NCBI GenBank assembly: GCA_023443765.1
Contig: JAEZTA010000130.1
Span: forward strand, 1-14,545
DNA length: 14,545 bases
From: Bacteroidota bacterium
Lineage (GTDB): Bacteria > Bacteroidota > Bacteroidia > Bacteroidales > Rikenellaceae
Reading direction: 5' to 3'
Shown here: positions 1 through 6,241 of the stretch, piece by piece
Position numbering within the stretch: position 1 is the first letter of the stretch
Layout: each line of letters opens with the position of its first letter
Notes under the pieces: generated by a model
Database searches by the model: none
Told to the model about the DNA's origin: nothing
The model's input: only the letters and a program-made list of their open reading frames with translations
Program-made: the position numbers and the translations under genes

Positions 1-1
1 C

Positions 2-421
2 ACCTATGTTTCGCTCGACGACTACCGGATCGTCCGCGACGAACTGCTGGGCGACGGAACGCGCACCACGGCCAACCGGGGCCCGATCCCCTACTCGGTC
101 TTCATCGAACCGCCGCTCTCGCACGTCGGGATGCACGAGGAGGAAGCCCGCAAGGCCGGGCTTGACATCCGGGTCCGGAAAATCGCCGTCGCCGCATTCC
201 CCCGGGCCCGCATCCTGGGTTCGACCGAAGGAGTTCTCAAGGCCGTAGTCGACGCTAAAACCGACCTGATCCTAGGCTGTACGCTTTTCGGCCCCGAATC
301 GAGCGAGGTCATCAACACCGTAGCGCTGGCCATGAAACACGGCGTCACGGCGCACGAACTGGGTAACTCCGTCTACACGCACCCGAGCATGAGCGAATCG
401 CTCAACGACCTGTTCGCCTGA
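2..421 (+). CDS. rclA: RclA-like flavoprotein disulfide reductase, C-terminal fragment
   Basis: The 5' part lies outside the window; 139 residues plus the TGA stop are visible. They form the C-terminal dimerisation domain of a class I pyridine nucleotide-disulfide oxidoreductase. Stretches such as SLDDYRIVRDELLGDG, PYSVFIEPPLSHVGM and THPSMSESLNDLF closely match what I remember of Escherichia coli RclA (YkgC), including the RclA-like ending. The His and Glu of HPSMSE correspond to the His-Glu pair that, in this family, completes the active site of the partner subunit. RclA is a cytoplasmic FAD enzyme using NAD(P)H; it protects against reactive chlorine species and has been reported to reduce metal ions such as Cu(II). 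Family membership is very secure. The RclA subtype is likely but rests on the C terminus only, since the FAD-binding and redox-Cys motifs are not in view. Mercuric reductase or dihydrolipoamide dehydrogenase would be the alternatives. Confidence 0.85.
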   Translation, partial: TYVSLDDYRIVRDELLGDGTRTTANRGPIPYSVFIEPPLSHVGMHEEEARKAGLDIRVRKIAVAAFPRARILGSTEGVLKAVVDAKTDLILGCTLFGPESSEVINTVALAMKHGVTAHELGNSVYTHPSMSESLNDLFA

Positions 422-430
422 CAAAATGAA

Positions 431-460
431 AGGACCCGCCCGAAGGCAGGTCCTTTTTTA
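431..460. terminator. Bidirectional hairpin terminator between rclA-like gene and Nudix gene
   Basis: AGGACC, one unpaired position and GCC face GGC and GGTCCT around a 4-base loop, followed on the plus strand by a run of six T. On the plus strand there is one C/A mismatch and a CGAA loop. Read on the minus strand, that mismatch becomes a G-U wobble and the loop becomes a C(UUCG)G tetraloop, so the stem is continuous, but the downstream T-run is interrupted (TTTCATTTT). The TAA stop of the Nudix gene (458-460) sits at the edge of the hairpin. It most likely ends transcription of both convergent genes. Confidence 0.8.
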
Positions 461-1075
461 TTCCGCATCTGCGGATGCCCGGAGCCGGCCGAGCACCGCC
501 CGAACCGTCGGGTAACTGTCGGCAGACCGTCCGGCAGCCTCCTCCGGCGTACACCACGCCACGGCGTCGATCCCCTCCTCGGTCTGGGGCGTCAACAGGG
601 CGCACTCCGGCGTATGCAGTTCGTACCAGTGGGTTCGCTTCAGTTCCCAGCGCGCGGTTTTCGGGAAATAGTAGGCGTGCAGCGTCTCGCACAGCGGACG
701 GACGACCTCGGCCGCCACGCCCGTCTCCTCCCCGACTTCGCGCGCGGCGCACTCCTCGATGCGTTCGCCGCATTCCAGGTGGCCTTTCGGCAGATCCCAG
801 CGGCCGTTGCGGTGGATCATCAGCCACTCGCCGCAGTCGTTCACCACCACGCCGCCCGCCGCTTCGACCGGCGTAAACTCCCCGGCAAAGGCCGCAAAAG
901 CCGCATCGGGATCACCCGTAACGACGGCCACGGAGTTGTGCGATTCGAGAAAATTCAGTATCTTGGCGCGTGATATGCCGCCGTCGGCTCCCGCCGCAAC
1001 GGCGTACCAGGCTCCACCGGGGGCTTCAGCCGTGAACATCACGGCCTTATCGGCAAAAAAGACGGTACGGTTCAT
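458..1075 (-). CDS. Nudix hydrolase family protein
   Basis: A 205-residue protein with a complete Nudix box at residues 98-120, GHLECGE...REVGEETGV, matching Gx5Ex7REUxEExGU; its Glu residues bind the catalytic divalent metal. Nudix enzymes hydrolyse nucleoside diphosphates linked to another moiety; the substrate here cannot be told from sequence. About 70 residues precede the Nudix fold (MNRTVFFADKAVMF onward), making the protein longer than a minimal Nudix enzyme of about 140 residues. No signal peptide is visible, so it is cytoplasmic. The ATG at 1075 is chosen because it gives a coherent N terminus about 20 bases downstream of a TAnnTTTG box (1095-1102). An in-frame ATG at 1105 lies upstream of that box and is less likely. 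The frame stays open much further upstream but runs antisense to the peptidase gene. It converges on the rclA-like gene and is divergent from the peptidase. Confidence 0.88.
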   Translation of the reverse strand: MNRTVFFADKAVMFTAEAPGGAWYAVAAGADGGISRAKILNFLESHNSVAVVTGDPDAAFAAFAGEFTPVEAAGGVVVNDCGEWLMIHRNGRWDLPKGHLECGERIEECAAREVGEETGVAAEVVRPLCETLHAYYFPKTARWELKRTHWYELHTPECALLTPQTEEGIDAVAWCTPEEAAGRSADSYPTVRAVLGRLRASADAE

Positions 1076-1094
1076 GTTCGGAAAAATTTGAAGA

Positions 1095-1102
1095 CAAATA
1101 TA
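1095..1102 (-). promoter_or_regulatory. Putative -7 box (TATATTTG) for the Nudix gene
   Basis: The minus strand reads TATATTTG, a full match to the Bacteroidetes -7 consensus TAnnTTTG, 19 bases before the chosen ATG. No good -33 TTTG is seen at the usual distance, which falls inside the first codons of the divergent peptidase gene, so the assignment is tentative. Confidence 0.45.
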
Positions 1103-1120
1103 CATAAGAAACCTCAAAAA

Positions 1121-3235
1121 ATGAAAAAAATTCTCCTGATGATGGCTATTGCAGCTGTGGGACTGGGCGGGTGCGGGAAGCGCCCCGAACCTCTGAAAAT
1201 AGACAATGCGCTGACGGCCGAAGAGATCGCCGCCGGGCGTCTCACCCCCGGAGTGATGTGGAAGATGAGCCGTGCGGGCGCATCGTCGCTCTCGCCCGAC
1301 GGGACGAAGCTCCTCTACCAGCAGACCGACTACAACATGGCCGAAAACCGCGGCGTGACGACCCTCTGGGTCGAGGACCTGGCGTCGAAGGCCGTAACGC
1401 GCCTGACCGACTACACGTCGAACAACGTCTCCCCGAAGTGGAACGCCGACGGCAGCCGTATCTACTTCCTTTCGGACCGCAGCGGCAAAATGCAGCTCTG
1501 GGAGATGAACGCCTCGGGCGGCAACGCGCGCCAGCTCTCCGACCTGGACAAGGACATCGAGGGCTTCGGCATCAGCCCCGCGGGCGACAAGGCGTGGTAC
1601 GTGCAGCGCATCCACGTCGCCGACCGCCGCTCATCGGACATCTATAAGGACATGGACAAATCGAAGGCCCGCATCTACGACGACCTGATGGCCCGCCACT
1701 GGGACTACTGGGACGAAGGCGAGTACATGCACATCTTTGTCGGCGACTTCGGCCCCGAGGGGCTGAAACCCGGCGTGGACATCATCGGCGCCGAAGCAGC
1801 CTGGGACGCTCCGCTGGCCCCCTATTTCGACATGGCCGAGATCGCGTGGAACAACGCCGGGACGATGCTGGCCTACACCTGCAAACCCCTGACCGGAACC
1901 GCCTATGCCGTGTCGACCGACTCGGACATCTTCGTCTACTCGCCCGAAACCGGCGCGACACAGAACATCTGCAAACCCGTCGGCATCGAAGCCAAACAAA
2001 ACGACCTGCCGGGCTACGACAAATACCCCGTCTGGTCGCCCGACGATTCGAAAATCGCCTTCCTCTCGCAGCGCCGTGCAGGCAACGAGTCGGACAAGGC
2101 CCGCCTGTTCCTTTACGACTGCCGCACCGCCGAAATGCAGGACCTGACCGCTGATTTCGACTACAACGCCATGAACGTCGTGTGGAGCGGCAACGATAGG
2201 ATCTACTTCATCGCCCCGATCGAGGCCACGCACCAGATCTGCCGCATCGCACCGTCGGTCGGCGAAGTGGAGGTCGTCACGAAAGGCGACCACGACATCA
2301 ACGCCTTCACGATGGCCGGGGAGAAGATCGCCGCCGAACTGTGCACGATCTCGATGGCCACGGAGTTTTTCGAAGTCAACCCCGCCGACGGCGCCATGAC
2401 GCAGGTTTCGGCCATCAACAAGGCCGTCTACGACCATATCAAAATGGGCGAGGTGCAGAAACGCTGGGTAACGACCACCGACGGCAAACAGATGCTGACG
2501 TGGGTGATCCTCCCGCCCGACTTCGACCCCGCAAAAAAATACCCCACCCTGCTCTACTGCCAGGGCGGCCCGCAGAGCGTCGTATCGCAGTTCTGGAGCT
2601 ACCGCTGGAATCTTCAGTCGATGGCTGCACAGGGCTACATCGTGGTGGCCCCCAACCGCCGCGGCCTGCCCTCGTTCGGCCAGGAGTGGCTCGACCAGAT
2701 TTCGGGCGACTACTCGGGCCAGAACATCCGCGACTACCTCTCGGCCATCGACGACGTAGCCAAAGAGCCGTGGGCCGACGAAACCCGCATGGGCTGCGTG
2801 GGCGCTTCCTACGGCGGCTACTCGGTCTACTTCCTCGCCGGATGCCACGAGAAGCGTTTCAAGGCCTTCATCGCCCACTGCGGCATCTTCGATTTCGACT
2901 CGATGTACGGAGAAACCGAGGAACTTTTCTTCGTCAACAACGATTACGGAGGCCCCTACTGGGATACGAAAAACGCCACGGCACAGCGTTCCTACGCCAA
3001 CTCGCCACATAAGTTCGTCGCAAAATGGGACACCCCGATCCTGATCTTCACCGGCGAAAAGGATTTCCGCATCCCCTACACCCAGTCGCTCGAAGCCTTC
3101 ACGGCAGCCCGCGTGCTGGGCATCCCAGCGCGGCTCGTCGCGTTCGAGAACGAAGCGCATCAGGTCTTCAAGCCCCAAAACGCACTGGTCTGGAACCGCG
3201 AGTTCTTCGGCTGGCTCGACAAGTACGTAAAATAG
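1121..3235 (+). CDS. S9-family serine peptidase lipoprotein (DPP5/acylaminoacyl-peptidase-like)
   Basis: A 704-residue prolyl-oligopeptidase-family protein. The start at 1121 gives a lipoprotein signal peptide (MKKILLMM..VGLGGC, lipidated Cys18); an in-frame ATG at 1088 only adds an untypical Lys-rich extension. The N-terminal half carries beta-propeller-type PD40 blades, for example SLSPDGTKLLY, SPKWNADGSRIYF and PVWSPDDSKIAF. The C-terminal alpha/beta-hydrolase domain has the nucleophile motif GASYGGY with Ser563, Asp648 in GEKDFRIP, and His680 in ENEAHQVF; YCQGGPQS probably helps form the oxyanion hole. The triad spacing (85 and 32 residues) agrees with what I recall for Porphyromonas gingivalis DPP5. 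Such enzymes release dipeptides from oligopeptide N termini in the periplasm of amino-acid-fermenting Bacteroidales, so a nutritional role is likely. An acylaminoacyl peptidase is the main alternative. It stands alone, closed by the terminator at 3254-3287. Confidence 0.9.
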   Translation: MKKILLMMAIAAVGLGGCGKRPEPLKIDNALTAEEIAAGRLTPGVMWKMSRAGASSLSPDGTKLLYQQTDYNMAENRGVTTLWVEDLASKAVTRLTDYTSNNVSPKWNADGSRIYFLSDRSGKMQLWEMNASGGNARQLSDLDKDIEGFGISPAGDKAWYVQRIHVADRRSSDIYKDMDKSKARIYDDLMARHWDYWDEGEYMHIFVGDFGPEGLKPGVDIIGAEAAWDAPLAPYFDMAEIAWNNAGTMLAYTCKPLTGTAYAVSTDSDIFVYSPETGATQNICKPVGIEAKQNDLPGYDKYPVWSPDDSKIAFLSQRRAGNESDKARLFLYDCRTAEMQDLTADFDYNAMNVVWSGNDRIYFIAPIEATHQICRIAPSVGEVEVVTKGDHDINAFTMAGEKIAAELCTISMATEFFEVNPADGAMTQVSAINKAVYDHIKMGEVQKRWVTTTDGKQMLTWVILPPDFDPAKKYPTLLYCQGGPQSVVSQFWSYRWNLQSMAAQGYIVVAPNRRGLPSFGQEWLDQISGDYSGQNIRDYLSAIDDVAKEPWADETRMGCVGASYGGYSVYFLAGCHEKRFKAFIAHCGIFDFDSMYGETEELFFVNNDYGGPYWDTKNATAQRSYANSPHKFVAKWDTPILIFTGEKDFRIPYTQSLEAFTAARVLGIPARLVAFENEAHQVFKPQNALVWNREFFGWLDKYVK

Positions 3236-3253
3236 CCGGTCTGACCGACCGAA

Positions 3254-3287
3254 AAAAAGGCTGTCCGGGGTTCCGGACAGCCTTTTT
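3254..3287. terminator. Strong rho-independent terminator after the S9 peptidase gene
   Basis: A perfect 15-bp stem, AAAAAGGCTGTCCGG against CCGGACAGCCTTTTT, with a 4-base GGTT loop. A- and T-runs on opposite sides make it potentially bidirectional. It separates the peptidase gene from the promoter of the surface-lipoprotein island. Confidence 0.93.
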
Positions 3288-3343
3288 CGTTATTATATCA
3301 CACAAATACGTTCTTTTTTACACCATTTCAGCCCGCGCGCCAT

Positions 3344-3353
3344 GATTTAAATC
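3344..3353. repeat. 10-bp perfect palindrome GATTTAAATC upstream of promoter P1
   Basis: GATTTAAATC is a perfect 10-bp inverted repeat ending 2 bases before the conserved promoter block of unit 1. No counterpart is seen at the second promoter (6144-6213). It could be an extra operator half or simply part of the AT-rich upstream region; significance is uncertain. Confidence 0.3.
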
Positions 3354-3355
3354 GG

Positions 3356-3425
3356 CCTGTTCATTAGGAAAATCGCCCCGTTCGTTGAATTTATTTTCAT
3401 CTGAGCCATCACATCTCTACATTTG
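3356..3425 (+). promoter_or_regulatory. Promoter P1 of unit 1, with tandem GTTCRT half-sites
   Basis: The block contains GTTCATT at 3359-3365 and GTTCGTT at 3380-3386, starting exactly 21 bp apart. TTGAATTTATTT follows at 3385-3396, then 21 bp to TACATTTG at 3418-3425, a full match to the Bacteroidetes -7 consensus TAnnTTTG. The first 41 bases match the first 41 bases of P2 (6144-6184) at 32 positions without gaps, and the spacing to the -7 box is identical. Transcription should start a few bases after 3425, leaving a leader of about 25 bases before the ATG at 3454. The paired GTT repeats at -50 and -71 resemble LytTR-type activator sites; the regulator is not in the window. Confidence 0.75.
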
Positions 3426-3453
3426 CTTTCGACGCAAATAACAGATTTTGACT

Positions 3454-3627
3454 ATGAAGAATGCAACCACCGACCGGGAGGAACGGCCACGTTATGTCGT
3501 TCCCCGAATCGAACAAATCGACGTGCAGATCGAAAAAGGATTTGCCAACTCTTTCCCCGGAGGGGAAGCCGAACCCATGAGCGCCGGATGGCTCAACTAC
3601 GGCGAAACCTATTTACAGGACGAGTAA
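3454..3627 (+). CDS. 57-residue small protein, first gene of fimbrillin-like unit 1
   Basis: A short frame of 57 residues, beginning MKNATTDREERPRYVVPRIE and ending NYGETYLQDE, with a TAA stop at 3625-3627. Support comes from position: its ATG lies just after the P1 -7 box and its stop is 17 bases before the ATG of the large lipoprotein, so it looks like the leading gene of the operon. It has no signal peptide or membrane segment. The pattern Y-x-x-P-R-I-E-x-I-x-V-x-I-E-x-G-F-A-x-S recalls the very small, poorly characterised proteins that I remember often preceding fimbrillin-type lipoprotein genes in Bacteroidales (Tyr/Pro start, alternating Ile/Val/Glu, then a small-residue and Gly-rich tail). 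Function is unknown. The downstream gene's frame is also open across this region, but read that way it gives an Arg-rich, untypical sequence. Confidence 0.68.
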   Translation: MKNATTDREERPRYVVPRIEQIDVQIEKGFANSFPGGEAEPMSAGWLNYGETYLQDE

Positions 3628-3644
3628 TTCAATTCAAAGACGCC

Positions 3645-6035
3645 ATGAAGAAGAATTACACGATCCTGCCGATCATTGCGGCCGCACTCCTCGCGGGCTG
3701 CACCAACACCGAAGAGACGAACGCCCCCGCCACCGACGGGAAAACAGCGCTCGTGAAACTCCACGCCGATGTCGCCGAAAAGGCGGAAAGCCGCGCCAAC
3801 ATCATCGTAGACGGCAATACCTTCTACGGGGAATGGGAGAACGAAAACGCCATGGGCGTCCTCCACTCCCGACCCGGAACCTCGGTCTACGCCGGACCGC
3901 AGCGGTTCGTCTACAACAACAGCACGTTCGCCTTCGAAGGTGAACTTCCCACAGAGACCGGGGCATGGCAGTACATGGCCTTCTACCCCCACGCACCGAT
4001 CACCGGGAACACGGCCAGCATCCCCTTCGGCAACCTGCGCACCCAGCAGGGCAACGACTTCAACTGCGCGACGGACGCCCTCGTCGCCGAACCGCTGAGC
4101 TTCAGCAACGCCGCTCCGGGCATGGACGACGACGGCAACCCGATCCGCTTCAGCCTCAGCCGCCTCACCTCGATCCTCAACCTGACGGTCAAGGGCGGCA
4201 GCGCCGACGACAAGGTGCGCTACGTCCTGCTCACCTCGGGCAACACCTCGCAGGTGCTCTCGGCAAAGAGCTTCGACTTCGACATTTCGCAGATGGGCGC
4301 CGACGCAGCGCTCAACGCCGACGACCGGTCGGAAGTCATCGCCCTGGGCTTCGAGCCGGGCACAGCCCCCGGAAGCGACGACGTAAATGTCTTTTTCAAC
4401 GTCATGCCGGGCAGCTACGACGAACTGACGTTCGAAGTGATCACCGAATCGCAGAAGAGCGGTTCGGTCACCGTCGCGCGAAGCCCCGAAAAGCCCTTCG
4501 TCGCAGGAAAACTCTACACAAAGGATGTTCCGGCCATGACCTTCACGAAGGTGGAAAAGCCCTCGTTCGACTGGCCCGGACACGATATGGACGAGGTGCA
4601 CGAGATCATCGACGAAGATGGTAACGGCGTGATGGACTACCCGGCTGCCATCGACATCAGTGTTCCGGGTGGTATTGCGGGGCTGGTCGTCGACATCGTA
4701 TCCCCCGCGTTGAACGGACTGGGCATCACGCGCCTCGACCTGTTCAACGAAACGGTCATCCCCGACCTGGAAATCCCTTACAAGTTGCTCGAACTGGCCT
4801 GCACCGTAGAAATTCAATATAAGAAATCCTGCGTGTTCGACATCACTTCACTGGTTCCGATGATCACGCTCCTTCCCGGTGCCGACCCCTGCAGCGAACA
4901 CACCTTCGAAGTCACGGTCACCGACCTGGCGGGACAGCAGACGACACAACTGTTGACGTTCTCCGTCCCCGCGCTACCGACGACCGCCACATACGATGAA
5001 AACGCCGACCTCTGGGCCAACACCGCCTCGATGACCATCAGCGGCGTAAACGCTGCGGCCCAGTCGGTTGTCCTGGAATACCGCATCGAGGGTGAAACCG
5101 CCTGGAATCCCGTTACGGCCACCCCGACGGGTGCAGACGGCACCTACAAAGCCGAGATCATCCCGACCTGGACCGAAGGAATCAACCCGAACGGCGCTAC
5201 CATTTACACGGTCGATTCGAAAACGGGTATTTTCGCCAAAAAGAACTACGAATACCGGCTGCTGGTTGATGACGAAGAGCAGGACTCGGGAACCTTTACC
5301 CCGGCCGGCAACGGGGGCGATGTAATTCCGGGCGGCGATATGGAAAACAGCGCACTACCCTGCTACACCTTGGATGGCAGCAAGACAACGACCTTCTGGG
5401 GCAGCGGTAACAACAGTTATGCAGAAACGTTGTGCAGCCGCTCCACCTTCCAGGGCATGGGCGGAAGCTACTGTGCCAAACTCGAAGCCACAATGGCCGG
5501 AGTTCTTATGTTCAAATACTTAGCCGCCGGAAACCTCTTCTCAGCGACCTTCGACAAACCCTCAACAAAAGGTTTCGTACGTTTCGGGCAGGATTACACC
5601 TACACGGCACGTCCGACGGCGCTGAAATTGAAATACCATGCACAAATCGGGAAAGTCGACCAGAATACACACAACGGTCCTTTAGCTAAAAACACACAGG
5701 ACAAGGCAAGAATCTTTGTCTGCATCATCGACTGGGACCAGCAGCACGAGGTAACCTCCGGAACTGCCAAGCCCACAGGCATCTGGGACCCCGAAACGAC
5801 GACCGATCCCGGCGAGGGGAAGATCATCGGCTACGGCTCGCTGTTCATCGAAGGCAACACCGCAGGCGACAGCATGATCGAAACCGAACTGAAGATCAAC
5901 TATTACGACAAGGTAACCAAACCCTCCAAAGCCTACAAACTGGTGATTTCGTGCGCAACGAGCGCCTACGGCGACTACATGAACGGCTGTTCGACCAACG
6001 TCATGTATGTCGACGATTTCGAGTGGGTTTACTGA
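3645..6035 (+). CDS. Fimbrillin-like lipoprotein with Ig-like, FN3-like and C-terminal PCMD domains
   Basis: A 796-residue surface-type lipoprotein. The ATG at 3645 gives a clear signal peptide (MKKNYTILPIIAAALLAGC, Cys19) followed by acidic TNTEE; the frame is open further upstream but overlaps the 57-residue gene. Residues about 34-300 look like a fimbrillin-family (Mfa-like) head, with AESRA at Arg50 as a possible processing site. Residues about 302-444 are an Ig/cadherin-like module (ending TFEVTVTDLAGQQTTQLLTF) related to the two repeats of the lipoprotein at 8875. About 445-558 is an FN3-like module. From about 560 to the end is a PCMD domain (Pfam 'putative carbohydrate metabolism domain'), with signatures GGDMEN, FWGSGNN, GGSYCAKLE, AAGNLFS, DKARIFVCIIDW, YGDYMNGC and VDDFEWVY. 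The FN3-PCMD half is paralogous to that of the lipoprotein at 10650. A pilus tip or surface adhesin role is plausible; carbohydrate binding is inferred from the domain name only. Confidence 0.85.
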   Translation: MKKNYTILPIIAAALLAGCTNTEETNAPATDGKTALVKLHADVAEKAESRANIIVDGNTFYGEWENENAMGVLHSRPGTSVYAGPQRFVYNNSTFAFEGELPTETGAWQYMAFYPHAPITGNTASIPFGNLRTQQGNDFNCATDALVAEPLSFSNAAPGMDDDGNPIRFSLSRLTSILNLTVKGGSADDKVRYVLLTSGNTSQVLSAKSFDFDISQMGADAALNADDRSEVIALGFEPGTAPGSDDVNVFFNVMPGSYDELTFEVITESQKSGSVTVARSPEKPFVAGKLYTKDVPAMTFTKVEKPSFDWPGHDMDEVHEIIDEDGNGVMDYPAAIDISVPGGIAGLVVDIVSPALNGLGITRLDLFNETVIPDLEIPYKLLELACTVEIQYKKSCVFDITSLVPMITLLPGADPCSEHTFEVTVTDLAGQQTTQLLTFSVPALPTTATYDENADLWANTASMTISGVNAAAQSVVLEYRIEGETAWNPVTATPTGADGTYKAEIIPTWTEGINPNGATIYTVDSKTGIFAKKNYEYRLLVDDEEQDSGTFTPAGNGGDVIPGGDMENSALPCYTLDGSKTTTFWGSGNNSYAETLCSRSTFQGMGGSYCAKLEATMAGVLMFKYLAAGNLFSATFDKPSTKGFVRFGQDYTYTARPTALKLKYHAQIGKVDQNTHNGPLAKNTQDKARIFVCIIDWDQQHEVTSGTAKPTGIWDPETTTDPGEGKIIGYGSLFIEGNTAGDSMIETELKINYYDKVTKPSKAYKLVISCATSAYGDYMNGCSTNVMYVDDFEWVY

Positions 6036-6074
6036 TCCCCCGACCCAACCGGAGCAAAGCTCCGACCCATTAAG

Positions 6075-6107
6075 AAAACCTCCCTGTCCGGCGACAGAGA
6101 GGTTTTT
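6075..6107 (+). terminator. Rho-independent terminator between unit 1 and unit 2
   Basis: A 14-bp stem with one mismatch, AAAACCTCCCTGTC against GACAGAGAGGTTTT, a CGGC loop and a T-run, 39 bases after the stop of the first PCMD gene. It makes 3454-6035 a separate transcription unit from the operon starting at P2. Confidence 0.9.
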
Positions 6108-6143
6108 GCATCCGGACAGGACCATCCGGAAGAGCCGAAAAAA

Positions 6144-6213
6144 CCTGTTCGTGATGAAATTCCGGTCGTTCATTGAATTTATTTCGGAGAACGGGAATGC
6201 GTGCCTATTTTTG
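6144..6213 (+). promoter_or_regulatory. Promoter P2 of unit 2, matching P1 in layout
   Basis: GTTCGTG at 6147-6153 and GTTCATT at 6168-6174 start 21 bp apart. The shared TTGAATTTATTT is at 6173-6184, followed by 21 bp and TATTTTTG at 6206-6213, a full match to TAnnTTTG. Order and spacing equal those at 3356-3425, while the 21-bp spacer and flanks differ. The block as a whole is therefore not a simple recent duplication; the matching positions look selected. Predicted leader before the ATG at 6242 is about 25 bases. It supports joint control of both units by one regulator. Confidence 0.75.
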
Positions 6214-6241
6214 CACACATTCAGATAAAAGACTCTACTCT

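Noticed and set aside
1083..1090. AAAATTTG as a -7 box for the S9 peptidase
   Set aside because: First base departs from TAnnTTTG and no -33 TTTG lies at the proper distance; too weak to annotate.
1631..3178. 515-residue antisense open frame opposite the S9 peptidase
   Set aside because: Repetitive Val/Gly/Asp/His composition typical of antisense to GC-rich coding sequence; the plus strand has an intact catalytic triad.
3310..3315. GTTCTT as a third LytTR-like half-site upstream of P1
   Set aside because: It lacks the purine after GTTC and its distance to the next half-site (49 bp) is not a multiple of the 21-bp period.
3423..3644. N-terminal extension of the first PCMD lipoprotein to an ATG at 3423
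   Set aside because: The extension would begin inside the -7 box, is Arg-rich, buries the signal peptide internally, and overlaps the small 57-residue gene in another frame.
6109..6130. Two CATCCGGA copies 14 bp apart between terminator and P2
   Set aside because: Short, TCCGG is frequent in this GC-rich sequence, and there is no counterpart at P1.
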